Assembly (NCBI GenBank): GCA_022710935.1
Contig: JAKLFY010000009.1
Location: 51,161-115,160, forward strand
Direction: 5' to 3'
Length of the DNA stretch: 64,000 nt
Origin: Verrucomicrobiota bacterium
GTDB taxonomy: Bacteria > Verrucomicrobiota > Verrucomicrobiia > Limisphaerales > J093
Shown here: piece after piece, positions 19,076 to 28,129 of the stretch
Position numbering within the stretch: position 1 is the first letter of the stretch
How the letters are laid out: each line of letters opens with the position of its first letter
Position numbers and translations under genes: made by a program
Notes under the pieces: generated by a model
What the model was told of the DNA's origin: nothing
Database searches by the model: none
Seen by the model: only the letters and a program-made list of their open reading frames with translations

Positions 19076-19729
19076 CTACAGCACTCGCGCCTCCTGCACC
19101 AGCCGCGTCAGTTCAGCCACCGAATGAACGTTGAGTTTGGTGGTGATGCTGGTGCGGTGGAGTTTGACCGTGCGCTCATGAATGCCGAGATCGGCGGCGA
19201 TCTGTTTGTTGAGTTTGCCTTGGACAACGTGGCGCAGGACTTCAAGCTCGCGGTCGGTCAGTTGCTCAAAACGCTGGCGCAGCGCCAGCAAACGGGCGCA
19301 CTCCGTTCGCTCGCGTTCGTCCCTAGCCAGCGCGCGCTGCACGGCGGCGATCAGCTCCGTCCGCGGCGCACGCTTGGTCAAAAAATCTTCCGCCCCGCCC
19401 CGCATGGCGCGCACCGTGGTGGGGATATCCCCATGACCCGTCAGGAGAATCACCGGCAAAAGGCTGCCCACTTTTTGAAGAGCCGCCTGCAACGCCATGC
19501 CGTCCATGCCCGGCATCTGCAGGTCGGCAACGACACACCCTGCGGTGTCCGGTTTGAGTTCCGCCAGAAACTCCATCGCCGAACTGCAGGCGACAACGTG
19601 ATGTCCCGAGGCCCGCAGCAACCGGGAGACGGCCCGCAGGAAGGAAATATCGTCGTCCACAACGAAAACCGTGGCTCGGGGCGAGGAACCAGTCGCAAGA
19701 GCAGGAGAATCGCAGTGCGGTGTTCTCAC
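19076..19729 (-). CDS. FixJ/NarL-type response regulator
   Basis: 217 residues. The receiver (about 18-135) has VFVVDDDISF, phospho-acceptor Asp69 in CVVADLQMPGMDG, Thr in LLTGHGD and Lys119 in EDFLTKRAP. A LuxR-type helix-turn-helix follows at about 153-212: LTDRELEVLRHVVQGKLNKQ, IAADLGIHERTVKLHRTSI. The TRTVKxHR recognition pattern and short linker are those of FixJ-family transcription activators. Its start overlaps the stop of the sensor kinase by four bases (ATGA type), so both are translated from one message. It is the obvious output for the kinase and may control the secreted-protein, barrel and sulfatase genes downstream (inference). Confidence 0.92.
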   Translation of the reverse strand: MRTPHCDSPALATGSSPRATVFVVDDDISFLRAVSRLLRASGHHVVACSSAMEFLAELKPDTAGCVVADLQMPGMDGMALQAALQKVGSLLPVILLTGHGDIPTTVRAMRGGAEDFLTKRAPRTELIAAVQRALARDERERTECARLLALRQRFEQLTDRELEVLRHVVQGKLNKQIAADLGIHERTVKLHRTSITTKLNVHSVAELTRLVQEARVL

Positions 19730-21852
19730 TTGCCATCTTCCCGTTGCCGCTCACCGGCGGCAATTGGCAGCGTGAAACAGAAACATGCGCCGCCCTCCGG
19801 CCGGTTCTCCGCCCAGATTCTTCCCTTGTGCGCCTCGACGATGGTCTTGGATACCGCCAGGCCCATGCCCATGCCGTTGGCTTTGGTGGTAAAGAACGGC
19901 TCCAGCAGACGTCCCAGCGAATCGTTCGGTATTCCGACACCATTGTCGCAGACGCGGACTTCGACCATGCCGGGGTCCGCGTGGCGCGCGGTGATCTGGA
20001 TGCGACGCTCGTGCGGGGCAGTTCCCGCCAGCGCGTCCATCGCGTTGACCAGCAAGTTCAGCAGAACCTGCTGAAGGTGGACACGATCGCCCCAGACGGG
20101 CGGCAGTCCGGAAGCGGAGGAGTAGACGCACTTCACTTGACGGGCCGCGGCATCGGTGCCAACCAGCGACAGGACTTCGGTGATCACACCATGCAGTTCG
20201 ACTGGCTGCAGGTCCAGAGTGCGCCGTTTGAGCAAAGACCGAAGCCGATCAATCACCTTTCCCGCCCGCTGATCGTCCCTCAGGATGTCGGCAACAATCG
20301 CACGCAGTTCCTCTAGGTCGGGCGCAGTCTCCTGAAGCATGAGTTCGGCGGCTTCAGCATTCCGCAAGATGGCCCCCAACGGCTGACTGAGCTCATGGGC
20401 CAGCGCGGAAGCCAACTGGCCGAGCAAAGTGACGCGGCCGGCATGAGCCAATTTGCTGCGTAATTCCAGCGCTTCCGTCACCGTCCGTCGCGGCTCGGTG
20501 ATGTCCCGGAGAACCCCGACGGTGTGGGTCGCGCGGCCCGCCTCGTTGCGCCGGAGGACGTGGGCCAAGTGGTCAATCCAAATCATACCCCGCTGTGCAT
20601 GCAGGTAGCGGTATTCGACGGCCAACTGGTCGGCCATCCCATCATTCAAGCGGTTGTGCGCGTCGAGAATGCGCGGGCGGTCCTCCGGATGGATGTGCTC
20701 CAGCCAGAATGCCAACGCGCCGCGGTCGTCCGTCCCTCCCGGAGGGGCGCTGATGATGGCGCGCACCCGCTCGTCCAGGTAGGTAACCCGCTCGCCGTCC
20801 GCCACCTCGTAGAAGCCCAGACCGGCCAGTTCGGCGCCGGACGCCAGCCGCGCTTCGCTTGCGCGAAACGCTTGTTCGCGCCGTTTGCGCTCGGTGATAT
20901 CCAGCGAGACGCCCATCAAGGAATCTGATTCGCCGGTCTTGGCGGCACGCACGCGACCCCGCGAGAGCATCCATCGGACGCTTCCGTCAGGTCGAAGAAT
21001 GCGGTACTCGACCTGGTCATCGTTATTCGACCGCACCATCGCCTGCACCTTTTGGCGAATGAGTTCCTGATCGTCAGGATGGACCACGCTCAGGAACCGC
21101 TCGAAGGTCACCACTTCATCTGCGGCGAAATTGAACAATTCCCGGGTCTTGGTGGTGAGCCAGAACTGGTTGCTGGCCAGGCTCAGCCGCCACAGCCCCA
21201 CCCCGGCCGCATCCGCCGCCAAGCTCAGCCTCGCCTCGCTCTCTTGCAGGACCTGATCGGCACGCTGGCGCGCGAGGGTGCTGGCCATGATCTGGGCGAG
21301 GAGTTCCAGTTCCTCCTCAAACTCACCGGGGAATGGATGCTCCTCACCGACGGAACACAGACCCAAGCATCCAACTGTGGCTCCGGCCACCTGCAACGGC
21401 CAGTTGTACGCGGACCGAATCCCCAACCGTTCATAGGTCTGGCGATCCCGCCGCCCTGATGGAGGAAAGTCGTCCAGACAGGCTAAGTGGACCGGCTTGC
21501 CTTGCACCAGGCGCTCGGCCGTCCAGGGAAAATCCAACTCCGTGAAACAAGGGGGGACGGGAGGCAGTTCCTCCGCCGTCCAGATATGGGTGACCTCTCC
21601 CGCGCTGCCCTGCCCGAAGAACTTGCTGATGGCGACCAGGTTGAATCCGAGGAAACTCCCGATCTGTCCCAGCGCCTGGTTGATATGCGCGTCAATTTCT
21701 TCCGCGGGTAGATTGATAAAATGCGTTGAGACCTCGCCCACCAACCGCTTGAAGTCCAGTCGGCGCTGGAGTGAAGCGATCTCCGTCCGCGGCGGAGCCT
21801 CGGAACGCTGGGGCGCTCTCTCACCGGTCGGGTCTTGATCTGGATGATTCAC
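19726..21852 (-). CDS. Soluble hybrid-type sensor histidine kinase (GAF-PAS-PAS-HisKA-HATPase)
   Basis: 708 residues with no transmembrane segment, so it senses a cytoplasmic or diffusible signal. Order: GAF at about 36-198 (SFLGFNLVAISKFFGQG), PAS at 205-327 (WRLSLASNQFWLTTKTRELF, VEYRILRPDGSVRWMLSRG), second PAS at 335-455 (LAVEYRYLHAQRGMIWIDHL), dimerisation/phospho-acceptor domain with His486 in LASALAHELSQPLGAIL, and ATPase with NLLVNAMDAL, VRVCDNGVGIP and GMGMGLAVSKTIVEAHKG. The H-box is the one of FixL-like, DctB-like kinases. It heads the long minus-strand block and is translationally coupled to the FixJ-type regulator. Confidence 0.92.
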   Translation of the reverse strand: MNHPDQDPTGERAPQRSEAPPRTEIASLQRRLDFKRLVGEVSTHFINLPAEEIDAHINQALGQIGSFLGFNLVAISKFFGQGSAGEVTHIWTAEELPPVPPCFTELDFPWTAERLVQGKPVHLACLDDFPPSGRRDRQTYERLGIRSAYNWPLQVAGATVGCLGLCSVGEEHPFPGEFEEELELLAQIMASTLARQRADQVLQESEARLSLAADAAGVGLWRLSLASNQFWLTTKTRELFNFAADEVVTFERFLSVVHPDDQELIRQKVQAMVRSNNDDQVEYRILRPDGSVRWMLSRGRVRAAKTGESDSLMGVSLDITERKRREQAFRASEARLASGAELAGLGFYEVADGERVTYLDERVRAIISAPPGGTDDRGALAFWLEHIHPEDRPRILDAHNRLNDGMADQLAVEYRYLHAQRGMIWIDHLAHVLRRNEAGRATHTVGVLRDITEPRRTVTEALELRSKLAHAGRVTLLGQLASALAHELSQPLGAILRNAEAAELMLQETAPDLEELRAIVADILRDDQRAGKVIDRLRSLLKRRTLDLQPVELHGVITEVLSLVGTDAAARQVKCVYSSASGLPPVWGDRVHLQQVLLNLLVNAMDALAGTAPHERRIQITARHADPGMVEVRVCDNGVGIPNDSLGRLLEPFFTTKANGMGMGLAVSKTIVEAHKGRIWAENRPEGGACFCFTLPIAAGERQREDGK

Positions 21853-22202
21853 AGGAATGGAGAAGCAAGACCCGCTTGGGCGCGACTTGCACCGCGCTGG
21901 CCATGGCTATCAGGCCAGTCAGCAAATAGCCATGATTCCGAGCCATCATGCTGCCCGCAGGAAATCATGCCCCGCCGGCTGCGTCAACAATGTCAGCGGC
22001 GGTCTCGTAATACAGGAATCTGGCGGTTGAGACGTGCATTTGTCTGGGTGACTTCTTCTTCGGGTGACTACGGGCAGTTCCAGTGCGCCACGCCGCGTAT
22101 CGACCTTCTCCATGACAATCCCGATGCAGTGTAGCGAATGCTCGCAAACCTCGACGTCACCAGCCTGCAGGTCCGAGAATCGGACAGTCCGCGCTGCCCG
22201 GC
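21853..22202. other. Intergenic region upstream of the kinase gene, no gene seen
   Basis: About 350 bases between the kinase start (minus) and the open frame of the FG-GAP-like protein (plus). Frames on both strands are open but lack recognisable features. From 22138 one frame shows a short zinc-ribbon-like stretch (SPRCPACGGYVERH), too little to call a gene. It must hold the kinase promoter. Confidence 0.4.
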
Positions 22203-23291
22203 GTGCGGGGGCTACGTGGAACGACATCTCAGGAGAGACGGGCGCTTCGTGGAGTCGCCGTATATGGAGCGACAGGCGGCGCACCGGGAGTTCCTGAATC
22301 GCTCGACTGGAGGCAGGCTCCTGCTCCTCGATTTGGGTGTCTCAATAATCTCAAGCAGATCGGCTACCGCCGCCCAGGTCATTGCCACCTGCTCCGGTCC
22401 ACCCAACAACGGCTTCCTCACCACCGACTTCAACCCGCCCAACGGCGACCTCCAGACCCCTGGGGTTGGATCTCTGCAGACAGCCCCGGTCACGCCCTGG
22501 TCTTTGGCGATTTGGACGGCGACAAGATCGAGGACTGTGGAATCACGGTCGAAGGCTCAGCCATCGGTCAGCCTGCCGACGCCCTCGTCTGGGGCGCATG
22601 GAGGTCCGAGGGTGTCAAAGGCATCTCCACCGACCACGGTGCAGCCGCCAACTTCACCGGTTGGAATGCCTTCGGCGTGGTGTCCCTGGGCGACCTCGGC
22701 ATCCTGGGCGATTTCAATGGGGACGGTATTGCCGACCGCCTGCTTTACCGCACTTCGGACAACCAGGTCTTCATTGACTACAGCCAGCCTGCCGGCGGCT
22801 GGGGTGACGGCGTGGCGGACGTCTCGCTGGTGCTCGGGATTCCGGGCGACCAACTTACGGTAAGTGACATCAACGGGGACGGCCTCGATGATCTCGTGCT
22901 CTATGGCCGACCCGATCCGGGCAATGCGGCTTTGCAGGACTTGTTCGGGTACTACAACGATGGCGCGAACTTCGCGTCGCTGAACCCGGTGGCCCCGGAC
23001 ATTCAAGACGTGTGGAGCATTGGCGACGGGGTCTTATTCGGACAACTCATGCCCCCGGCGCCACCGCAACCGACCTTGGTGGGTCCTGCCTTCACGTCGG
23101 GCCCGCCCAGCGTCTTCGAATTCGGCTGGAACTCCGTCAGTGGAGTTAGCTATAAGGTTCAACGCACGGCCAACCTCGAGGCCCCGGACTGGATGGACGT
23201 CGGGACGGTGACGGGAACCGTCGGGACGGTCACCTTTGCAGACACTGCGGCCCCGGGAGGCGGGGCGTTCTATCGGGTTGCTTTGCCATAG
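22203..23291 (+). CDS. FG-GAP/VCBS-like secreted protein, 5' end damaged or unclear
   Basis: The frame from about 22480 on encodes calcium-binding-type repeats of the FG-GAP/VCBS kind: VFGDLDGDKIEDCG, ILGDFNGDGIADRLLYR and VSDINGDGLDDLVLYG. The last 90 residues (VFEFGWNSVSGVSYKVQRTA, WMDVGTVTG, GAFYRVALP) form the beta-sandwich tail typical of secreted Verrucomicrobiota proteins. Upstream of 22480 no ATG and no signal peptide fits this frame; the region instead contains CLNNLKQIG, a tag of type II prepilin-like (DUF1559) proteins, and a second frame with NNGFLTTDFNPPNGDLQT. The gene therefore looks 5'-truncated, frameshifted or fused to foreign sequence. Confidence 0.5.
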   Translation: MRGLRGTTSQERRALRGVAVYGATGGAPGVPESLDWRQAPAPRFGCLNNLKQIGYRRPGHCHLLRSTQQRLPHHRLQPAQRRPPDPWGWISADSPGHALVFGDLDGDKIEDCGITVEGSAIGQPADALVWGAWRSEGVKGISTDHGAAANFTGWNAFGVVSLGDLGILGDFNGDGIADRLLYRTSDNQVFIDYSQPAGGWGDGVADVSLVLGIPGDQLTVSDINGDGLDDLVLYGRPDPGNAALQDLFGYYNDGANFASLNPVAPDIQDVWSIGDGVLFGQLMPPAPPQPTLVGPAFTSGPPSVFEFGWNSVSGVSYKVQRTANLEAPDWMDVGTVTGTVGTVTFADTAAPGGGAFYRVALP

Positions 23292-23393
23292 CCATTGCCC
23301 GCAGTCGGGGCGATTCGAAGGGGTCGGGCCGCATCAAGGCTGGCCCCCGTCTGCTGCTGCGGCTCTGTCGGCGGAAACGACCTGAAATTGTCC

Positions 23394-25779
23394 ATGAACG
23401 ATCAAACCAGACGGCTGCCTCGACTCGCGGTTTTGCTGCTTTTCGTCTGGTCAGCCGATCATCCCGCGCAAGCGACTTCCGTTACCGGCCGGATCGCGGA
23501 CTCCCGCACGGGCGAGACGCTTCCGGCCCGCCTCTACGTCCGCGGTGATCAAGGGTCCTGGCATTTCGCCGAGAGTGCGGACCCTGCCAGGCCCGCCGTC
23601 CGATACGCGAAGACGAACTGGATCAACCCGAACGCGGTCGAATGTCATGTGACCCTGCCTGCCGCCCCGTTCCGCGTCGACCTTCCACCCGGCACCTACA
23701 CGCTGATCGTCGAACGCGGCAAGGAGTATCGCCCCTTAACTCAGCAGGTCGAGGTCGCCACGCAACCCGTCGAGTTGAGTCTCCCGATTCGCCGCTGGAT
23801 CAACATGGCGCAGCGGGGTTGGTACTCCGGTGAAACCCACCTCCACCGCACCCCGGCTGAGCTGACCAACGTCGTTCTTGCCGAGGACCTCAACGTCACG
23901 TTCCCGTTTTCCTTTTGGGTGACGCAGGCCTTTGCCGCCCCTGGCGCCGGCGACCGGAACATGGCCGGCGATTTTCCCGCCCGCCCACTGTACGCGGACT
24001 CGACGCACGTGATTTGGCCGCGCAACACGGAATACGAAATCTTCACCGTGGGCGACAGACCCCACACGCTCGGGGCGCTCTTCCTCCTCAACCACGGCAG
24101 CGTTTTCACCAACGGCACACCGCCGTGGGGACCCGTGGCGGCGCAGGCCCGGGCCGAAGGGGCGTTGCTCGACATGGACAAACTGGACTGGGCCTTTGCC
24201 TTTCTGCTGCCGCCGGTCACCGGCGCCCAGCTTTACGAACTCGCGAACAACCACATGTGGCGGACCGAGTATGCGTTCACCAACTATGTCTCATTCGCCC
24301 GATGGGTTCAGCTACGAGAAATGGGTCGAAGGCCTCGCGGCGGGACGGAGCTTCGTCACAACCGGCCCGATGCTCTTCGCACAGGTGAACGAACGGCCGC
24401 CAGGCGAGACGTTCCGTCCCGTCGGCGGCCCGGCTCGCTACCGCGTCAACGGCACCGTCGTCAGCGAGGAACCGCTGGCGTTTATCGAGGTGCTGCACAA
24501 TGGGATCGCGGTGCGCACGATCATGCCGCGGAACCGCGAGGGACTCGAAGGGGCGCGCGAATCCTCTTTCGACACGGAGATCACGACCGAGGGAAGCGGT
24601 TGGATCGCGGTGCGGTGCTGGGAGGAGCGCCCCGGTGGACGTTTCCGGTGGGCGCACACCGCGCCCTGGCACATCGAGGTGCCGGGCAAACCCCCCAGGC
24701 CGCGCGCCGAGGAGAAGGCGTTCCTCATCGAGCGGATGAAGCTGGAGATCGAGCGCAGCCGCGACCGGCTTCCACCCGAGGCCCAGGCCGAGAACGAGCG
24801 CGCCCTCGCAGCCTACGAGAGACTCGAGACCGAGGAGGAGGACGCCGCCATCGCCCGGACGGCCCGCGCGCCAAGAAACGACCGTGAACTGCGCGATTGG
24901 CTCGAGAACATGATCTGGCATCACGGTTTCACGATCGAGGAGGTCCGCGCCGCCACGGGTCTGACCTCGGCGGAAATTCGGGCGGCTCAGGAGCGGCACG
25001 GCATTCACGCCACGAACCGGCCGGCGTTTGCCACCGACGCCCCGCTGCGGGTCCTGCCCTACCCCGGCGGGCGCCATCCCCGCACGGGCTTTCTGGACGG
25101 CGCTCTTTGCCCTCAACGCGACACCAAATGCAGCGTGTTCACGCCCTGGGACAACCGAAGCTACGTGGTGGTGGACGTGCCCGAAGCCCTCTGGTCCAAC
25201 CTCGGTCTCACTTACCTCGCCCACGAGCACATCGAGACGATCTGGACCAAGGCCGACACCGTCCTTGAACCGATGGAGTGGAATCGGCATGTGGACGGGT
25301 CGCTCGACTTCGAGCGCACACTGCCTAACGGCATCGTGTTTGGCACGCGCGTCGTTCCCGGACGCGATGCCGTGCGCATGGAATCGTGGTTGCGCAACGG
25401 CACCACGAACGTGCTTACCGGTTTGCGTCTCCAGAACTGCGTCATGCTCAAGGCCGCAAAGGGCTTCCACGCCCAGACCGGGCAGAACAAGGTGCTCCGC
25501 GCCCCTTACGCCGCCTGCCGATCCGAAGACGGTCGCCGCTGGGTCATCACGGCCTGGGATCCGCTGGACGGCGTCTGGCAGAACCCGCCCGTCCCCTGCA
25601 TGCACTCGAATGGCAGGCTGGCCGATTGTCCGCCCGGTCAGACGGTTCGCGCGCGGGGCTGGCTCTGGTTCTACGATGGGACCGATGTGGCAGCCGAGCT
25701 CGATCGCATCGAAAAGACGCGGTGGCGAAGCGATTCCCAGTCTCCACACTCGGGCACGGCAAGCGCACGGCTTCGCTAG
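23394..25779 (+). pseudogene. CehA/McbA-type secreted metallohydrolase, internally deleted and frameshifted
   Basis: The first part starts at ATG 23394 (MNDQTRRLPRLAVLLLFVWS) with a signal peptide, a carboxypeptidase-regulatory-like domain (VTGRIADSRTGETLPARLYV) and the metal-binding signature GWYSGETHLHRTPAELTN of PHP-like CehA/McbA hydrolases. It runs through YELANNHMWRTEYAFTNYVS to about 24297 and then loses frame. The second part resumes in another frame at about 24300 with PDGFSYEKWVEGLAAGRSFV and TTGPMLFAQVN and continues to 25779. In intact relatives roughly 50 or more residues, including an FALLNCGFRL-like segment, lie between these motifs, so a deletion rather than a one-base error is likely. 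The second half carries an extra domain (NRSYVVVDVPEALWSNLGLT) of unknown role. Confidence 0.7.
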
Positions 25780-25795
25780 ACCGCCGCGCCGGCAT

Positions 25796-26029
25796 CAGGA
25801 AAGCGGCGAGTTGACGAACCTCCAGGAGTTCCAGGGCGGCACGAATCCGACGGTCTCCGACACCGTTCCGATCACGCTCGAAGAACGCCAGTTCCTGCCG
25901 AACGACCATCTCCAGATGAAGGGGTTGGGGGCCAGCGCCAGACGGCCAGGGCTCATTGCTTCACCGAAGCCAGCGGGTGCTGCTCGGGAGCTTGAGCGAA
26001 GAACGCCGTGGTTCCAGAGCGTCAGGTAA
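25796..26029 (+). pseudogene. Fragment of a secreted protein with a thrombospondin-type-3-like calcium motif
   Basis: In the frame ending at 26029 the segment GELTNLQEFQGGTNPTVSDT matches the DGLTNxxEYxxGTNPxxxDT motif found near the ends of large secreted Verrucomicrobiota proteins. The following residues (PITLEERQFLPNDHLQMKG) have no known counterpart, and nothing upstream in this frame is a credible start. It is read as a relic in the 385-base gap between the metallohydrolase pseudogene and glmM; the rest of this gap shows no gene. Confidence 0.35.
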
Positions 26030-26165
26030 GCTGGGAAAGAGCCGGCGCCGCAGCAGGCCATCCCCTCGGCCCCGACCGAAGGAAGGAACGGAAACAGCGC
26101 GCAAGGTCCTGATGGAGGCGAACCGTCGGCGACGTCTCGGTCTCCGCGAGTGATTGGGGCTTCCG

Positions 26166-27515
26166 TCAGCCGAGGTCCTTCTTTGCGGCCCTCTCGAGAT
26201 TCCTGAGCCACTTATCGACCATGCCTGTGGTCCGCGCCTCGACAAGGAGCCGTATTTTATTCTCTGTTCCTGAATAGCGCACGATCTGGCGCCCGTTTCT
26301 GCCAAGCGCCGCCTCACACTGGGCTATGGTCCTGGAGAGATTGGGGAGTGTGTCGATGGGCTTTCTTTCTCTTATCCTGAGGCTGATCATTCGCTGGGGA
26401 TGTTCGTGCATGCATTTGGCGAGATCAGAAAGCCTCTTGCCCCTCTGTTTCATGATCCTCAGCACCTGGAGGCCGGTGATGATGCCGTCGCCTGTCGTTG
26501 CATGGTCCATGAGTATGACATGCCCGCTCTTCTCCCCGCCGAGCGAGGCTCCGGTCTTGCGCATATGGTCGATCACGAGCCTGTCGCCGACATCTGTCGT
26601 ATCGACCCTGATGCGCGCGGCCTTCATGGCATCGTGAAGACCCATATTGCTCATGGTCGTGACGACAAGCCTGTTCTGGGCAAGCTGGCCCCGCTCTTTA
26701 AGGTCCAGCGCGCACATCGCAAGTACCCTGTCGCCATCGACGACTGAACCTCGCTCATCGCAGAAGATCACACGGTCCGCGTCGCCATCGAATGCAATCC
26801 CGATATCGGCGCCCTGTTCCCTGACCTTCTTCGCGACAGTCTCGGGATGCAGCGCGCCACAGCAGTTGTTGATGTTATACCCGTCGGGGTCGACAAATGC
26901 CTTGGTCACTTCCGCCCCCAGCTCCTTGAAGATGAGAGGCGCAATGAAGTAGGAGGCCCCGTTTGCACAGTCGAGCACGACTTTCAATCCCTCGAGGTCC
27001 TGATTCTTGATCGTGCTTTTGGCAAATTCGATGTAGCGGCCGCGCGCGTCGTCGATGCGGTGCGCCTTGCCGAGCAGGTCGCTCCGGATGTGCTCAGTGC
27101 TGATCTCTCCTGTCTCGATATGACGCGTGATCTCGTCTTCGATCTCATCGGATATCTTGAAGCCGTCGCTCCCGAATACCTTGATGCCATTGTCGTCGAA
27201 GGGATTATGCGATGCGGTGATCATCATCCCCACATCCGCCGCCATCGACCGGGTCAGGTGCGCCACAGTCGGTGTTGGGACGGGACCGACGAGGAACACA
27301 TCCACGCCCATTGACACCAGGCCGCTGGCAAGCGCCGTCTCAAGCATGTAGCCCGACAGCCTCGTGTCCTTTCCGATCACTGCCTTGCAGGAACCGTGGC
27401 CCGTCGCACCCAGAACGTGGCCAATCGCCTTGCCCACCTGCAGAGCGATCTCGGCCGTAATCGGATAGCAGTTCGATCTCCCTCTGATCCCGTCCGTGCC
27501 AAATAGCCTCTCCAT
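26166..27515 (-). CDS. glmM: Phosphoglucosamine mutase GlmM
   Basis: 449 residues, full family length. Converts glucosamine-6-phosphate to glucosamine-1-phosphate for UDP-GlcNAc and peptidoglycan synthesis in the cytoplasm. N-terminus RLFGTDGIRG, catalytic Ser102 in MMITASHNPFDDNG, magnesium loop FDGDADRVIF, sugar-binding GGEKSGHVI and phosphate-binding RYSGTENKIRLLVEA are all present. An AGAGG ribosome binding site lies eight bases before ATG 27515. Three 60-base lines counted by hand inside the gene gave 53-62% GC, against about 65-73% in neighbours, and it stands alone among accessory and damaged genes; it may have been acquired or moved. Confidence 0.96.
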   Translation of the reverse strand: MERLFGTDGIRGRSNCYPITAEIALQVGKAIGHVLGATGHGSCKAVIGKDTRLSGYMLETALASGLVSMGVDVFLVGPVPTPTVAHLTRSMAADVGMMITASHNPFDDNGIKVFGSDGFKISDEIEDEITRHIETGEISTEHIRSDLLGKAHRIDDARGRYIEFAKSTIKNQDLEGLKVVLDCANGASYFIAPLIFKELGAEVTKAFVDPDGYNINNCCGALHPETVAKKVREQGADIGIAFDGDADRVIFCDERGSVVDGDRVLAMCALDLKERGQLAQNRLVVTTMSNMGLHDAMKAARIRVDTTDVGDRLVIDHMRKTGASLGGEKSGHVILMDHATTGDGIITGLQVLRIMKQRGKRLSDLAKCMHEHPQRMISLRIRERKPIDTLPNLSRTIAQCEAALGRNGRQIVRYSGTENKIRLLVEARTTGMVDKWLRNLERAAKKDLG

Positions 27516-28129
27516 ATCCAGCCTCTTCTGACCTCAGTATGCTTCGTTCCGTTGAAGATCGCGTACATATCACACGATCATCACACACACAGCGCGGCAA
27601 AGCCGCAACCAACGCAACGAGAACCTCACGCACGTCCGGCTGCGACGCACGCGCCGGTCGCCGCGCTGCGCCGGCGCTGCTGGGCAGCGCTGGAGAATAG
27701 AAGTGCGGGAATCTTGCCAGAAATGCAAGACTGTCACCGATTGCAGTGCAATGGGCAAACAACGGCAACGCAGGCGGCCAACTCTGACCCCAGCGGCCTG
27801 GCATCGCAGGCAAACAGGACACTTGACCGACCAGGACAGTAAAGGGGTTGTGAACGGGTCAGTGCTTATGCAGAGGAGTTGCCAGGATGGAGGACACTGA
27901 GCCAAATCGAGCAACAGATCGCAGCGCGCATCCAGTCATCGAGGCGGGCCAGACACCCGAAGCCCCAACCATTCCGACCAGGCAGCGAGGGTTACTGAGG
28001 AATCACCGGGATGCACTACACCGTCACCCTCACCCGCCCTCCGGGCACCCTCTCCCATCGGATGGGAGAGGGCTGGGGTGAGGGGTCTGTGTAGCGTATC
28101 CAACCACCTAGGCAGTATGTCACGCGAGG
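27516..28129. other. Long intergenic region upstream of glmM
   Basis: About 614 bases between glmM and the ADP-ribosylglycohydrolase gene (both minus). Several overlapping short frames exist but none looks like a protein. It contains one large palindromic repeat at 28024-28084 and must hold the glmM promoter. No RNA gene recognised. Confidence 0.45.
28024..28084. repeat. Palindromic repeat (CCCTCTCCCAT type)
   Basis: Perfect 11-base arms CCCTCTCCCAT (28047-28057) and ATGGGAGAGGG (28061-28071) flank a three-base loop, with outer imperfect arms CCCTCACCC and GGGGTGAGGGG. This hairpin occurs as a dispersed extragenic repeat in many unrelated GC-rich bacteria. It lies just downstream of the ADP-ribosylglycohydrolase stop and could act as a terminator or mRNA end. 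Confidence 0.8.
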
